Source of the DNA: OMIS01 sp044350895 | GTDB taxonomy: Bacteria; Patescibacteriota; Microgenomatia; UBA1400; PJMF01 | DNA: 6,234 bases | NCBI GenBank assembly: GCA_044350895.1 | Contig: JBILGT010000037.1 | Span: forward strand, 1-6,234 | Direction: 5' to 3' | In this document: in pieces, positions 1 through 5,599 of the stretch | How the letters are laid out: each line of letters opens with the position of its first letter | Position numbering within the stretch: the stretch's first letter is position 1 | Position numbers and translations under genes: made by a program | The notes under the pieces: generated by a model | Databases searched by the model: none | What the model was told of the DNA's origin: nothing | The model's input: the letters and a program-made list of their open reading frames with translations, nothing else

Positions 1-962
1 CCGCCCCAACAGTCCAAGATGTAGCTGCCAAAAATATTGGTTTGAGTACGGCGATTATCAAATTTACTTCAAAAGGTGCCAGTAAGGTGAAGATTTACTA
101 TGGAACAACCACAGGATTTGGCAGTGTCAAGGAAATTGCAACTTCTACCAGTACGGCGACCTATACGGCAGAACTGACTGGCTTGGAAGACGGCACTAAG
201 TATTTTTATAAATTAAATTTATTTGATTCTGAAGGATCAGAGTATGAAAATCAAATCAATGACTTTACAACCTACCCACGACCAAAAATTTCTAATGTCC
301 GAATACAAGAAGTTCGAGGTACTGCACAACCAACCGTCCTGGTAACTTGGCAGTCTAATACAGAAATTTCATCTATTATTACGTATTATCCACAAGGTGA
401 AACAACTGCAGCACGTGATGAAGTAAATATCGCATTGGTGAAGGGTGAACATAAATTGCTCGTCAAAGGACTGCGTTCTGAAACAGATTACTTGATGATT
501 GTCAAAGGACGTGATGCAATTGGCAATGAAGCGGTATCTGATAGTCAGAAGTTTACAACAGCCACCGATACTAGACCTCCACAAGTGGCCAATCTCAAAG
601 TAGAAGGTACGACAATCCCCCAAGTATCAGGTGCAGGACAAGAAGCTCGAGCTCAGCTAATCGTGTCTTGGGATACCGATGAGCCAGCTACTTCACAGGT
701 GGAGTTTGGTGAGGGTACGGGTGAAGCGTATCCGCAAAAAACCCAGGAAGATACTAACTTGACCCTCAATCACTTGGTGATTATCTCAGATCTGACTCCA
801 TCTAAGGTGTATCATTTGAGAGTACTTTCAAATGATACGGGTGGAAATAGTGGAAAATCTGTTGATACTGTGACGATTGCACCCAAATCCACTGAGTCAG
901 CACTTGACCTCGTGGTAGGTAATTTATCAGATATATTTGGATTTTTGAATATTTTGAAATAA
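1..962 (+). CDS. Fibronectin type III repeat protein, C-terminal part (5' end outside window)
   Basis: The frame is open from base 3 (A-P-T-V-Q-D-V) to the TAA at 960-962, so the true start lies upstream; the TTG at 42 is only an internal codon. Three FN3-like beta-sandwich units follow one another: about nt 6-275, 279-560 and 570-881. Each ends in a typical closing strand (for example DGTKYFYKLNLFDSEG, ETDYLMIVKGRDAIGNEA, PSKVYHLRVLSNDTGGNSG), and units two and three carry the core Trp of strand B (VTWQSN, VSWDTDEPATSQVEFG). A 20-residue hydrophobic tail (ALDLVVGNLSDIFGFLNILK) ends the protein and could anchor or dock it. FN3 arrays of this kind are normally extracellular binding or spacer modules; the signal peptide would be upstream. 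The stop lies 2 nt before the transporter start, so the two are very probably co-transcribed and co-translated. The ligand is unknown. Confidence 0.88.
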   Translation, partial: APTVQDVAAKNIGLSTAIIKFTSKGASKVKIYYGTTTGFGSVKEIATSTSTATYTAELTGLEDGTKYFYKLNLFDSEGSEYENQINDFTTYPRPKISNVRIQEVRGTAQPTVLVTWQSNTEISSIITYYPQGETTAARDEVNIALVKGEHKLLVKGLRSETDYLMIVKGRDAIGNEAVSDSQKFTTATDTRPPQVANLKVEGTTIPQVSGAGQEARAQLIVSWDTDEPATSQVEFGEGTGEAYPQKTQEDTNLTLNHLVIISDLTPSKVYHLRVLSNDTGGNSGKSVDTVTIAPKSTESALDLVVGNLSDIFGFLNILK

Positions 963-964
963 GT

Positions 965-3811
965 ATGAAAAATGGATGTGCTATCTCACTACAACGTGTC
1001 AGTAAATCATTCCAGGTGAAGAATCAGGAAATGACCATTTTGCATGGCATTAATTTAGAGATTTTTGAAGGAGACTTTGCGATAGTTTTTGGGCCATCAG
1101 GCTGTGGTAAGTCTACAATGCTCCATGTTATCCTCGGTCTAGAAGAGCCTACTGATGGTCAAGCTCGGTTTTTTGACTGGAATTTGTATGGCTACACTGA
1201 AGATGACCGTTCGGAGTTTCGCAAAAAAAATGTGGGGATGATTTATCAGCAACCCAACTGGATAAAGTCACTAACAGTCGTAGAAAATGTGGCATTTGCC
1301 CTCTCGCTAATTGGAGTTGATAAACCCAAAGCACTCCTTAAAGCACTTGAGTCCCTAAAAATCGTCGGTTTGAGTGACTGGGCTGAGTATATTCCCTCTG
1401 AGCTATCTTCTGGTCAACAACAGAAAGTCGCTCTTGCTCGTGCGCTTGTCACTAACCCAAAAGTAATTATTGCCGATGAACCAGCAGGTAACTTAGATTA
1501 TCAGAGTGGTATTGAACTGATGGAGCTTTTTAGAAAACTCAATGAGCAAGGGACAACCATCATCATGGTCACTCACAACGTTGACAATGTAGATTACGCT
1601 AAAAGCGTGATTCAGATGTTTAATGGCAGGATTATCACTATTTTTGACACTTCACAGCAGTCTGCTGCAAGTATTAAGAAAGCATTGGTTGATCGTATCT
1701 TTTTACATGCTGATCCAAATAAAAATCAGATAACTTCACGCAAAAATCTACTTAAAAAAAAGGAATCAAGCAACTGGTTTCATCCGTTTTTGACAGTTTT
1801 TAGATTAAAAAAAACGATACCACTAGTGATACGTGAGATTGTACAAGTTGCCCGCTTTGTTGTGTTGCTTCTATTATATCTTGGCAAAAAAATGTTTGAT
1901 GCCGTTTTGGGAGTACGAATCATACCTGTACAAATAAAAAAAACAGTCGTAACTCGGATTGATTCTTGGTATATGCGAGCAATTACTCTTTTTGAAGTTG
2001 CTGATGCAAGCACTATTTCTAGAGTTGATCTCATTGATCTTTCTTTAAAAAACATGATTTCAAAACGTACTCGTACAGCAATCACCGTTGGTGGCATGGC
2101 GATTGGGGTTGCTACAATTGTCTTTTTAATTTCAATTGGTTACGGACTTGAGAAACTAGTAATCTCACGCGTAGCACGTCTTGAAGAAATGCGCCAAATT
2201 GATACATCTCCAGCGGTATCTACCAATATTAAACTTGATGACAAAGCAGTTGCCTCGTTTGATAATCTCGCTGGAGTTGACAAAGTACTACCCGTAGCGG
2301 GTGTGGTGGGTAAAATCAGTTACCAAAACTCAAACACTGATGTGGCTGTATATGGAGTTCTATCGGACTACCTGAAAGAATCTGCAATCAGACCGTCAGA
2401 AGGCACTATTTTCTCTAGCAATGAACTTACCAGTTCGCTGAGTACTGTAGAGACTACAGGACAAGTCGCTGGAGCTTCTACACAGGTAGTATCTACGCAA
2501 GCAGCGTACGATCAAAAAATAACTGATGTTACCTATACCATCTATCCTGAGGAGTATGTGCGTGTCCGTGATACTCCAAACACAACAGGCAAAGTGCTGG
2601 GTTACACCAGGCGTGTGGAAGGTACGAGTGATGCAGAAGAGTACTGGGGCGGTAGCTACTCTGATACAAAGTCAGGTAGTATCACAACCGATAGTGAGGG
2701 CAAACCATTAGGGTTGTGGCTTAAAGCAGACGTATTGCTTTGGGATAAAGTGGTGAACGATGATGGCAGCACTGTGTACAAGAAAAAAGAAGATGATACT
2801 GGCAAACAACTTCGTGATATTGGCTATTTTGCTGAATTGAACATGAAGATCGAACGAGCGATAGAGCTAGATACTGTACTTGAGACTACAGGGTCTGTAT
2901 TGGGTGAATCTACAACAAATGGAGAAACAGCATCAGACTCTGCTTTTATAGATATAGCGAGTCTGGAGGAAACGGCGTCAGTATCGGCAGTTGCTCAAAC
3001 AAAACAAATTACATTGCCTAACACTGTCACACGCGAAGCTGTGGTAAATGAATCTTTACTGCGTGTGCTTGGAATTGCTACCAAAGAAGGTGTGGGCAAG
3101 ACATTTTCAATCTCATTTATCGCAACGGGTGAGCTTTTGAGCGATGGTCATAAAGTAGAATCTGCCCCAATTGACTATACAATAGTTGGGGTAACTCCTG
3201 ATAGTAAAACTCCGATATTGTATGTGCCACTCAAAGATGTGAAGTTACTAGGGATACACAACTACTCACAAGCCAAGATTGTCGTAGATTCTCAGGATAT
3301 TCTCACTCCAACCCGCAAACAAATTGAACTTTTGGGTTTCAAGACCGCATCGGTGATCGATACCGTTTCACAAATTGAGAACCTGTTTGCAACACTACGA
3401 TTCTTGCTTGGAATCTTAGGGGTAGTGGCACTTGCCGTTGCAGCTTTGGGTATGTTAAATACACTAACCGTCTCTCTACTTGAACGTACTCGTGAAGTGG
3501 GAATGATGAAAGCAATCGGCATGAAATCTCAAGAAGTTGAGAATCTGTACCTGACAGAATCTATGATTATGGGCATTTTAGGTGGTATTGGTGGTCTAGT
3601 AATTGGATATACATTTGGCAAGATACTCTCGTTTGCGCTTTCTACGTTTGCTATCTCAAAAGGCTACGGATATCTTGATGTTACTTTTATACCCTTTCAA
3701 TTTGTTTTACTTATCTTTGCTATATCTGTTATTGTTGGCTTATTGACAGGAATATACCCTGCCAAGCGTGCTACCAAGATCTCAGCCCTTGATGCACTAC
3801 GCTATGAGTAG
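965..3811 (+). CDS. Fused ABC transporter ATPase-permease, MacB/FtsX type, with SH3b-like insertion
   Basis: The ATPase domain spans residues about 5-228: Walker A GPSGCGKST (43-51), Q-loop YQQP (94-97), signature LSSGQ (147-151, a variant of LSGGQ), Walker B VIIADEP (167-173) with catalytic E172, D-loop GNLD, H-loop H204. A long Lys-rich linker (230-365) follows, with an extra hydrophobic stretch at 294-307. TM1 is 371-393; a MacB-like extracellular domain runs to about 800, and the last three helices (about 808-836, 864-892, 909-931) hold the FtsX-type core with the ERTREVGMMKAIG coupling motif and the ending YPAKRATKISALDALRYE. At 948 residues it is about 300 longer than MacB, through the linker and an extracellular insertion that includes an SH3b-like unit (about 528-596). 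Family members use ATP for mechanotransmission across the membrane (efflux, lipoprotein release, activation of wall hydrolases), probably as a dimer; the substrate is not readable. No Shine-Dalgarno is seen, so coupling to the FN3 gene is likely. Confidence 0.93.
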   Translation: MKNGCAISLQRVSKSFQVKNQEMTILHGINLEIFEGDFAIVFGPSGCGKSTMLHVILGLEEPTDGQARFFDWNLYGYTEDDRSEFRKKNVGMIYQQPNWIKSLTVVENVAFALSLIGVDKPKALLKALESLKIVGLSDWAEYIPSELSSGQQQKVALARALVTNPKVIIADEPAGNLDYQSGIELMELFRKLNEQGTTIIMVTHNVDNVDYAKSVIQMFNGRIITIFDTSQQSAASIKKALVDRIFLHADPNKNQITSRKNLLKKKESSNWFHPFLTVFRLKKTIPLVIREIVQVARFVVLLLLYLGKKMFDAVLGVRIIPVQIKKTVVTRIDSWYMRAITLFEVADASTISRVDLIDLSLKNMISKRTRTAITVGGMAIGVATIVFLISIGYGLEKLVISRVARLEEMRQIDTSPAVSTNIKLDDKAVASFDNLAGVDKVLPVAGVVGKISYQNSNTDVAVYGVLSDYLKESAIRPSEGTIFSSNELTSSLSTVETTGQVAGASTQVVSTQAAYDQKITDVTYTIYPEEYVRVRDTPNTTGKVLGYTRRVEGTSDAEEYWGGSYSDTKSGSITTDSEGKPLGLWLKADVLLWDKVVNDDGSTVYKKKEDDTGKQLRDIGYFAELNMKIERAIELDTVLETTGSVLGESTTNGETASDSAFIDIASLEETASVSAVAQTKQITLPNTVTREAVVNESLLRVLGIATKEGVGKTFSISFIATGELLSDGHKVESAPIDYTIVGVTPDSKTPILYVPLKDVKLLGIHNYSQAKIVVDSQDILTPTRKQIELLGFKTASVIDTVSQIENLFATLRFLLGILGVVALAVAALGMLNTLTVSLLERTREVGMMKAIGMKSQEVENLYLTESMIMGILGGIGGLVIGYTFGKILSFALSTFAISKGYGYLDVTFIPFQFVLLIFAISVIVGLLTGIYPAKRATKISALDALRYE

Positions 3812-3815
3812 CGTA
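3798..3815 (+). other. Small hairpin across the transporter stop codon
   Basis: TACGCTA, then a TGAG loop, then TAGCGTA: a perfect 7-bp stem that includes the TAG stop codon at 3809-3811. It is followed by AAATATTTATT, not by a clean T run, so it is a weak terminator candidate at best; an mRNA 3'-end stabiliser or attenuator before the regulator gene is equally possible. Confidence 0.35.
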
Positions 3816-3841
3816 AAATATTTATTAGTTAAACAATTATC

Positions 3842-4192
3842 ATGATTGATAAAAAAATTTTACTTGTAGAGGACGAGAAAGGAATTCGTGATGTGTACCT
3901 GAGCACTTTATCTGATGCTGGATACATTGTAGATTGTGTCACAAACGGTAAGGACGCGCTTGAGAAAATTGAATCCTCAAACTACGATCTTATACTTTTA
4001 GACATTATGATGCCTCAAATGGATGGGCATGAAGTTATGGCAAAACTTTCAAAAGATCATAAAATGCCAGCCAAGACACCAATTGTACTGTTAACAAATC
4101 TGGTCAATGATACTACCATATCCTACCTTGTAAAGGTTGATATAACACCAGACCAACTGCTTGAAAAAGTAAAAGAGCATCTCCCTGGTTAA
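3842..4192 (+). CDS. Stand-alone response regulator (receiver domain only), apparently lacking helix alpha4
   Basis: This 116-residue protein is a single CheY-like receiver with no output domain. Visible landmarks are the acidic pocket E10-D11-E12 (LLVEDEKG), phospho-acceptor D54 (LILLDIMMPQMDG), switch residue T85 (IVLLTN) and the conserved Lys K98 (SYLVK). The Pro that usually follows this Lys is replaced by Val (KVDITPDQLL). T85 and K98 are 13 residues apart, against 22 between T87 and K109 of E. coli CheY, so about nine residues, essentially helix alpha4, are missing; the rest aligns normally (D to T is 31 here, 30 in CheY). ATG 3842 is the natural start, 30 nt after the transporter stop; no Shine-Dalgarno is visible. 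A TAAAAT at 3814-3819 could be a -10 box but has a poor -35. No sensor kinase is in the window, so the partner is unknown. Confidence 0.9.
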   Translation: MIDKKILLVEDEKGIRDVYLSTLSDAGYIVDCVTNGKDALEKIESSNYDLILLDIMMPQMDGHEVMAKLSKDHKMPAKTPIVLLTNLVNDTTISYLVKVDITPDQLLEKVKEHLPG

Positions 4193-4341
4193 TTGTAATA
4201 ATTCTGTTTGAATGCTAGTGTTTTGCATAATAGTACGTGCTGTCGTTTCATATTGTTGCTCCAATCTCTTCTCAATCCAAGCATACTAACCTTAGATATA
4301 TCGGGTCATGTCGTGCAAATAGGCGAAGTTCCCAGTGAAGC
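4193..4341. other. Intergenic gap between convergent genes, possible decayed coding sequence
   Basis: This 149-bp stretch separates the plus-strand regulator from the minus-strand small gene. No terminator hairpin with a T run is visible. On the minus strand one frame is open from 4285 and reads plausibly (WIEKRLEQQYETTARTIMQ and on), but it has no start codon at its beginning and runs on antisense into the regulator gene. It may be a gene remnant or chance. Confidence 0.3.
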
Positions 4342-4572
4342 TTAGTTCACACTTCTTCTTTGTTTTACGTCTTTCTCAATAAAAGCATTAGCAGCCTGAA
4401 GTAGTTTCATAAACTCTTGTACATCATCTTTAAAAGAATTTTCTGGATCCATAGCATCCAGTAGCTTTTGAGCATCTTCCTCAGCCTGTATATCTAAATT
4501 ATGGGTGTGAGCATAATCTAGTGCGTCTATCACCAGTTTTGTTTTTTTAATTGCTTCGTTGTTAGTATTCAT
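4342..4572 (-). CDS. Small acidic helical protein of unknown function (76 aa)
   Basis: No family is recognised. The protein starts at the ATG complementary to 4570-4572 and ends with TAA at 4342-4344. It is rich in Ala, Asp, Glu and Lys with regularly spaced Leu/Ile/Phe, so it should be almost wholly alpha-helical. Two helical blocks, about residues 4-44 and 48-70, are separated by a DPENS turn, and the end is basic (KQRRSVN). There is no signal peptide or membrane segment, so it is probably cytosolic. No Shine-Dalgarno is seen. It lies 22 nt downstream of the stop of the broken nuclease gene on the same strand, and two TATAAT boxes sit just upstream, so it may have its own promoter. Amino acid usage looks like real protein and the opposite strand offers nothing better, but with no homologue recognised the call is moderate. 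Confidence 0.6.
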   Translation of the reverse strand: MNTNNEAIKKTKLVIDALDYAHTHNLDIQAEEDAQKLLDAMDPENSFKDDVQEFMKLLQAANAFIEKDVKQRRSVN

Positions 4573-4587
4573 AAGTGTTTATTTAAA

Positions 4588-4605
4588 ATTATAATCAGAT
4601 TATAA
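4588..4605 (-). promoter_or_regulatory. Double -10 box within a palindrome, upstream of the 76-aa gene
   Basis: Read on the minus strand, perfect TATAAT hexamers lie at 4599-4604 and 4588-4593, 11 bp apart. They form the arms of a 17-bp inverted repeat, TTATAATcagATTATAA (4589-4605). The nearer box is 15 nt from the ATG. Neither has a good -35 at 16-18 bp. The element also covers the final codons and TGA of the upstream pseudogene. It could be a promoter, an operator, or simply AT-rich sequence. Confidence 0.4.
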
Positions 4606-4949
4606 CATCTAGATTGAGGAACTGAACAAGTTCTGCCGTCATATCTTCGCTTGCAATTCTTCTCATAATCTCTCTGCTATTGCTTTGTGACAGAATATTA
4701 AGACTGCCTTCCCATATGATCTATGGGATCTCTTGTAATAATATGAACTTTAGTTCCACGATCCAATATTCTTTTGAATATTGGATAAAATGTCTCCATT
4801 CTTGAGGTAGTAATGAACGGAGATTCGATAATAACCTCTTTTTCACACCCTTTCAAATCTTTCAAGAACGCTTGATAAAAGGTATACTCGTCATGTAGAA
4901 TAGACAATGCTATATTTGGAGAAGGTTTGAACCAGTTAAAGAAGTTCAT
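4595..4949 (-). pseudogene. Phospholipase-D-like nuclease family gene, broken by internal deletion and frameshift
   Basis: The first frame starts at ATG 4949 and runs for 83 residues to TAA 4698. Its end, EVIIESPFITTSRM...KRILDRGTKVHIITRDPIDH, is the fold typical of PLD-like (HKD) DNA-processing proteins, but it stops after five unrelated residues (MGRQS). In another frame the next bases read WEGSLNILSQSNSREIMRRI, then ASEDMTAELVQFLNLDVII, to TGA at 4595-4597. This is the expected family C-terminus: GSxN is the tail of the HxK(x)4D(x)6GSxN motif. The two halves meet near 4712-4725. The stretch between them, roughly 40 residues carrying the catalytic His, Lys and Asp, is absent, and the frame shifts at the junction. 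The remnant should have no nuclease activity. The start has a perfect Shine-Dalgarno and overlaps the stop of the upstream remnant (TAATG). Confidence 0.82.
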
Positions 4950-5098
4950 TATTTATCCTCCTTTTTGAATCGGGAAATGGCATCCAGTAGAGCGGTCTTT
5001 TCGTTGGGGTCAATTTTGGAGGTCAGATAGGTTCGAACATCGTCCCAGATGGTGCACTTGATTGAATCAGTGGGATCACCGCCCCACTTGAGAAAATG
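4949..5098 (-). pseudogene. C-terminal remnant of an unknown gene, cut off at the tRNA-Val gene
   Basis: A minus-strand frame of 49 sense codons begins HFLKWGGDPTDSIK, continues CTIWDDVRTYLTSK and IDPNEKTALLDAISRF, and ends KKEDK with TAA at 4949-4951. That TAA overlaps the ATG of the PLD-like gene by one base. The composition is clearly protein-like. No ATG, GTG or TTG exists in frame; going upstream the frame enters the antisense of tRNA-Val at 5098 and soon meets a TAA there. The natural reading is that the 5' part was lost and the tRNA gene now occupies that junction. Gene order and the overlap suggest it was once the first gene of an operon with the PLD-like nuclease. The family is not recognised. 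A start at a non-standard codon such as ATT cannot be excluded but is unlikely. Confidence 0.55.
4957..4962 (-). promoter_or_regulatory. Canonical Shine-Dalgarno (AGGAGG) of the PLD-like pseudogene
   Basis: AGGAGG on the minus strand, 7 nt before ATG 4949, fixes that start. It is the only textbook ribosome binding site in the window; the other genes lack one. It also lies within the last sense codons (AAG GAG) of the upstream remnant, consistent with translational coupling. Confidence 0.75.
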
Positions 5099-5171
5099 GA
5101 CGCTTAGCTCAGTTGGTTAGAGCACTGCGTTTACATCGCAGGTGTCGGGGGTTCGAGTCCCTCAGCGTCCA
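5098..5171 (+). tRNA. tRNA-Val (anticodon UAC)
   Basis: A complete 74-nt cloverleaf: acceptor GGACGCT/AGCGTCC (7 bp), D-stem GCTC/GAGC, anticodon stem CTGCG/CGCAG with loop TTTACAT (anticodon TAC at 5132-5134), 5-nt variable loop, T-stem GGGGG/CCCTC with TTCGAGT loop, discriminator A5171. CCA is not encoded (ACATTT follows), so it must be added by nucleotidyltransferase. No convincing promoter is seen upstream, where the DNA is antisense of a gene remnant. Confidence 0.96.
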
Positions 5172-5173
5172 CA

Positions 5174-5180
5174 TTTTTTT
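5174..5180 (+). terminator. T7 tract after tRNA-Val
   Basis: Seven Ts start 3 nt after the tRNA discriminator base. With the GC-rich acceptor/T-arm acting as the stem this could terminate tRNA-Val transcription. tRNA-Gly has the same arrangement; tRNA-Phe does not. Confidence 0.45.
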
Positions 5181-5189
5181 GAAATACGG

Positions 5190-5195
5190 TATAAT
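5190..5195 (+). promoter_or_regulatory. -10 box (TATAAT) for the tRNA-Phe / GIY-YIG unit
   Basis: A perfect TATAAT lies 11 nt before the first tRNA-Phe-like repeat, predicting transcription from about 5202. The best -35 is TCCACA at 5168-5173 (4 of 6, 16-bp spacer), which overlaps the 3' end of tRNA-Val. A transcript from here would run through repeat A, tRNA-Phe, the GIY-YIG gene and repeat C. Confidence 0.5.
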
Positions 5196-5205
5196 AGCCA
5201 AATAT

Positions 5206-5273
5206 GCCAAGCTAGCCAAGGTGGTTCCCGCAGGGCGGGATCGAAAAACACCGAGGTTAGGATGAAGCAACAA
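5206..5273 (+). repeat. tRNA-Phe-like repeat, copy A (5' part only)
   Basis: It begins with the same 20 nt as tRNA-Phe (GCCAAGCTAGCCAAGG plus TGGT), then carries a GC hairpin instead of the D-loop/anticodon-stem region, then GAAAAACAC. Bases 5206-5251 are identical to 5590-5635 of copy C (46 nt). After that the sequence diverges (CGAGGTTAGGATGAAGC) and there is no T-arm or 3' acceptor strand, so it cannot be a tRNA. It ends where the intact tRNA-Phe starts, so it would form the leader of the tRNA-Phe transcript. Confidence 0.8.
5226..5240 (+). repeat. GC-rich hairpin in copy A
   Basis: TCCCGC, AGG loop, GCGGGA: a perfect 6-bp stem, far more GC-rich than its surroundings. The identical element recurs at 5610-5624. 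Confidence 0.8.
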
Positions 5274-5346
5274 GCCAAGCTAGCCAAGGTGGTCACGGCG
5301 CGTGTCTGAAAAACACGAGATTGAGGTTCGACCCCTCAGCTTGGCA
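5274..5346 (+). tRNA. tRNA-Phe (anticodon GAA)
   Basis: A complete 73-nt cloverleaf: acceptor GCCAAGC/GCTTGGC, weak D-stem (three pairs, GCC/GGC), anticodon stem CGTGT/ACACG with loop CTGAAAA (anticodon GAA at 5308-5310), 4-nt variable loop, T-stem TGAGG/CCTCA with TTCGACC loop, discriminator A5346, no encoded CCA. Unlike tRNA-Val and tRNA-Gly it has no T tract behind it; the GIY-YIG start codon follows at 5348. It is the only intact member of the three related copies here. Confidence 0.94.
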
Positions 5347-5347
5347 C

Positions 5348-5599
5348 ATGTTTTATGTGTACATTCTGTACTCTCCTTCTTTGCTGAAAAAGTATATTGG
5401 TCACACCCAAAATATTCTTAAAAGACTCCAACATCATAATGCAGGTTTAAATCGCTGGTCCAAACGAGGCGTTCCATGGCAGCTTATGTACAGTGAAGAA
5501 TATGAGTCCAAGAGTGAGGCATTCAAACGGGAAATGTATCTTAAAAATACTGGCACGGGTCGCTTAGAAATAAAAGCACTTATAAGTTTGCCAAGCTAG
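5348..5599 (+). CDS. Small GIY-YIG nuclease domain protein (UPF0213/YhbQ-like), nested between tRNA-Phe copies
   Basis: An 83-residue single-domain protein. The GIY-YIG landmarks are all present: first strand FYVYIL (2-7), KYIGHT (15-20), the conserved Arg in LKRLQHHNAG (R26), a PWQLMYSEEY strand, and the catalytic Glu in AFKREMYLK (E62). This is the normal size for the stand-alone UPF0213 type, a probable DNA nuclease or repair protein of unsettled role. ATG 5348 is chosen because the domain begins there; the TTG at 5321 would add nine residues encoded by the tRNA T-arm and acceptor (MRFDPSAWH) and is very unlikely. The start lies 2 nt after the tRNA-Phe discriminator base with no room for a Shine-Dalgarno, so tRNA 3' processing would leave a nearly leaderless mRNA. 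The last codons, TTG CCA AGC TAG, lie largely in the acceptor arm of tRNA-like copy C. Confidence 0.9.
   Translation: MFYVYILYSPSLLKKYIGHTQNILKRLQHHNAGLNRWSKRGVPWQLMYSEEYESKSEAFKREMYLKNTGTGRLEIKALISLPS

Noticed and set aside
1780..2097. Minus-strand 105-codon frame antisense to the transporter linker
   Set aside because: Antisense shadow with no domain; the plus-strand frame is clearly coding. The same applies to the antisense frames at 369-623, 1149-1334 and 3292-3522.
2526..2711. Plus-strand 61-codon frame inside the transporter
   Set aside because: Shadow in another frame of a gene with unbroken domain structure.
5077..5096. AGTGGG/CCCACT hairpin just upstream of tRNA-Val
   Set aside because: A 6-bp stem with an 8-nt loop inside the coding sequence of the minus-strand remnant; no T run, and explained by codon content.
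5263..5310. Mini-ORF MKQQAKLAKVVTARV with an AGG just upstream, running into tRNA-Phe
   Set aside because: Fifteen codons made mostly of tRNA sequence; no independent sign of translation, although a leader peptide over the tRNA cannot be strictly excluded.
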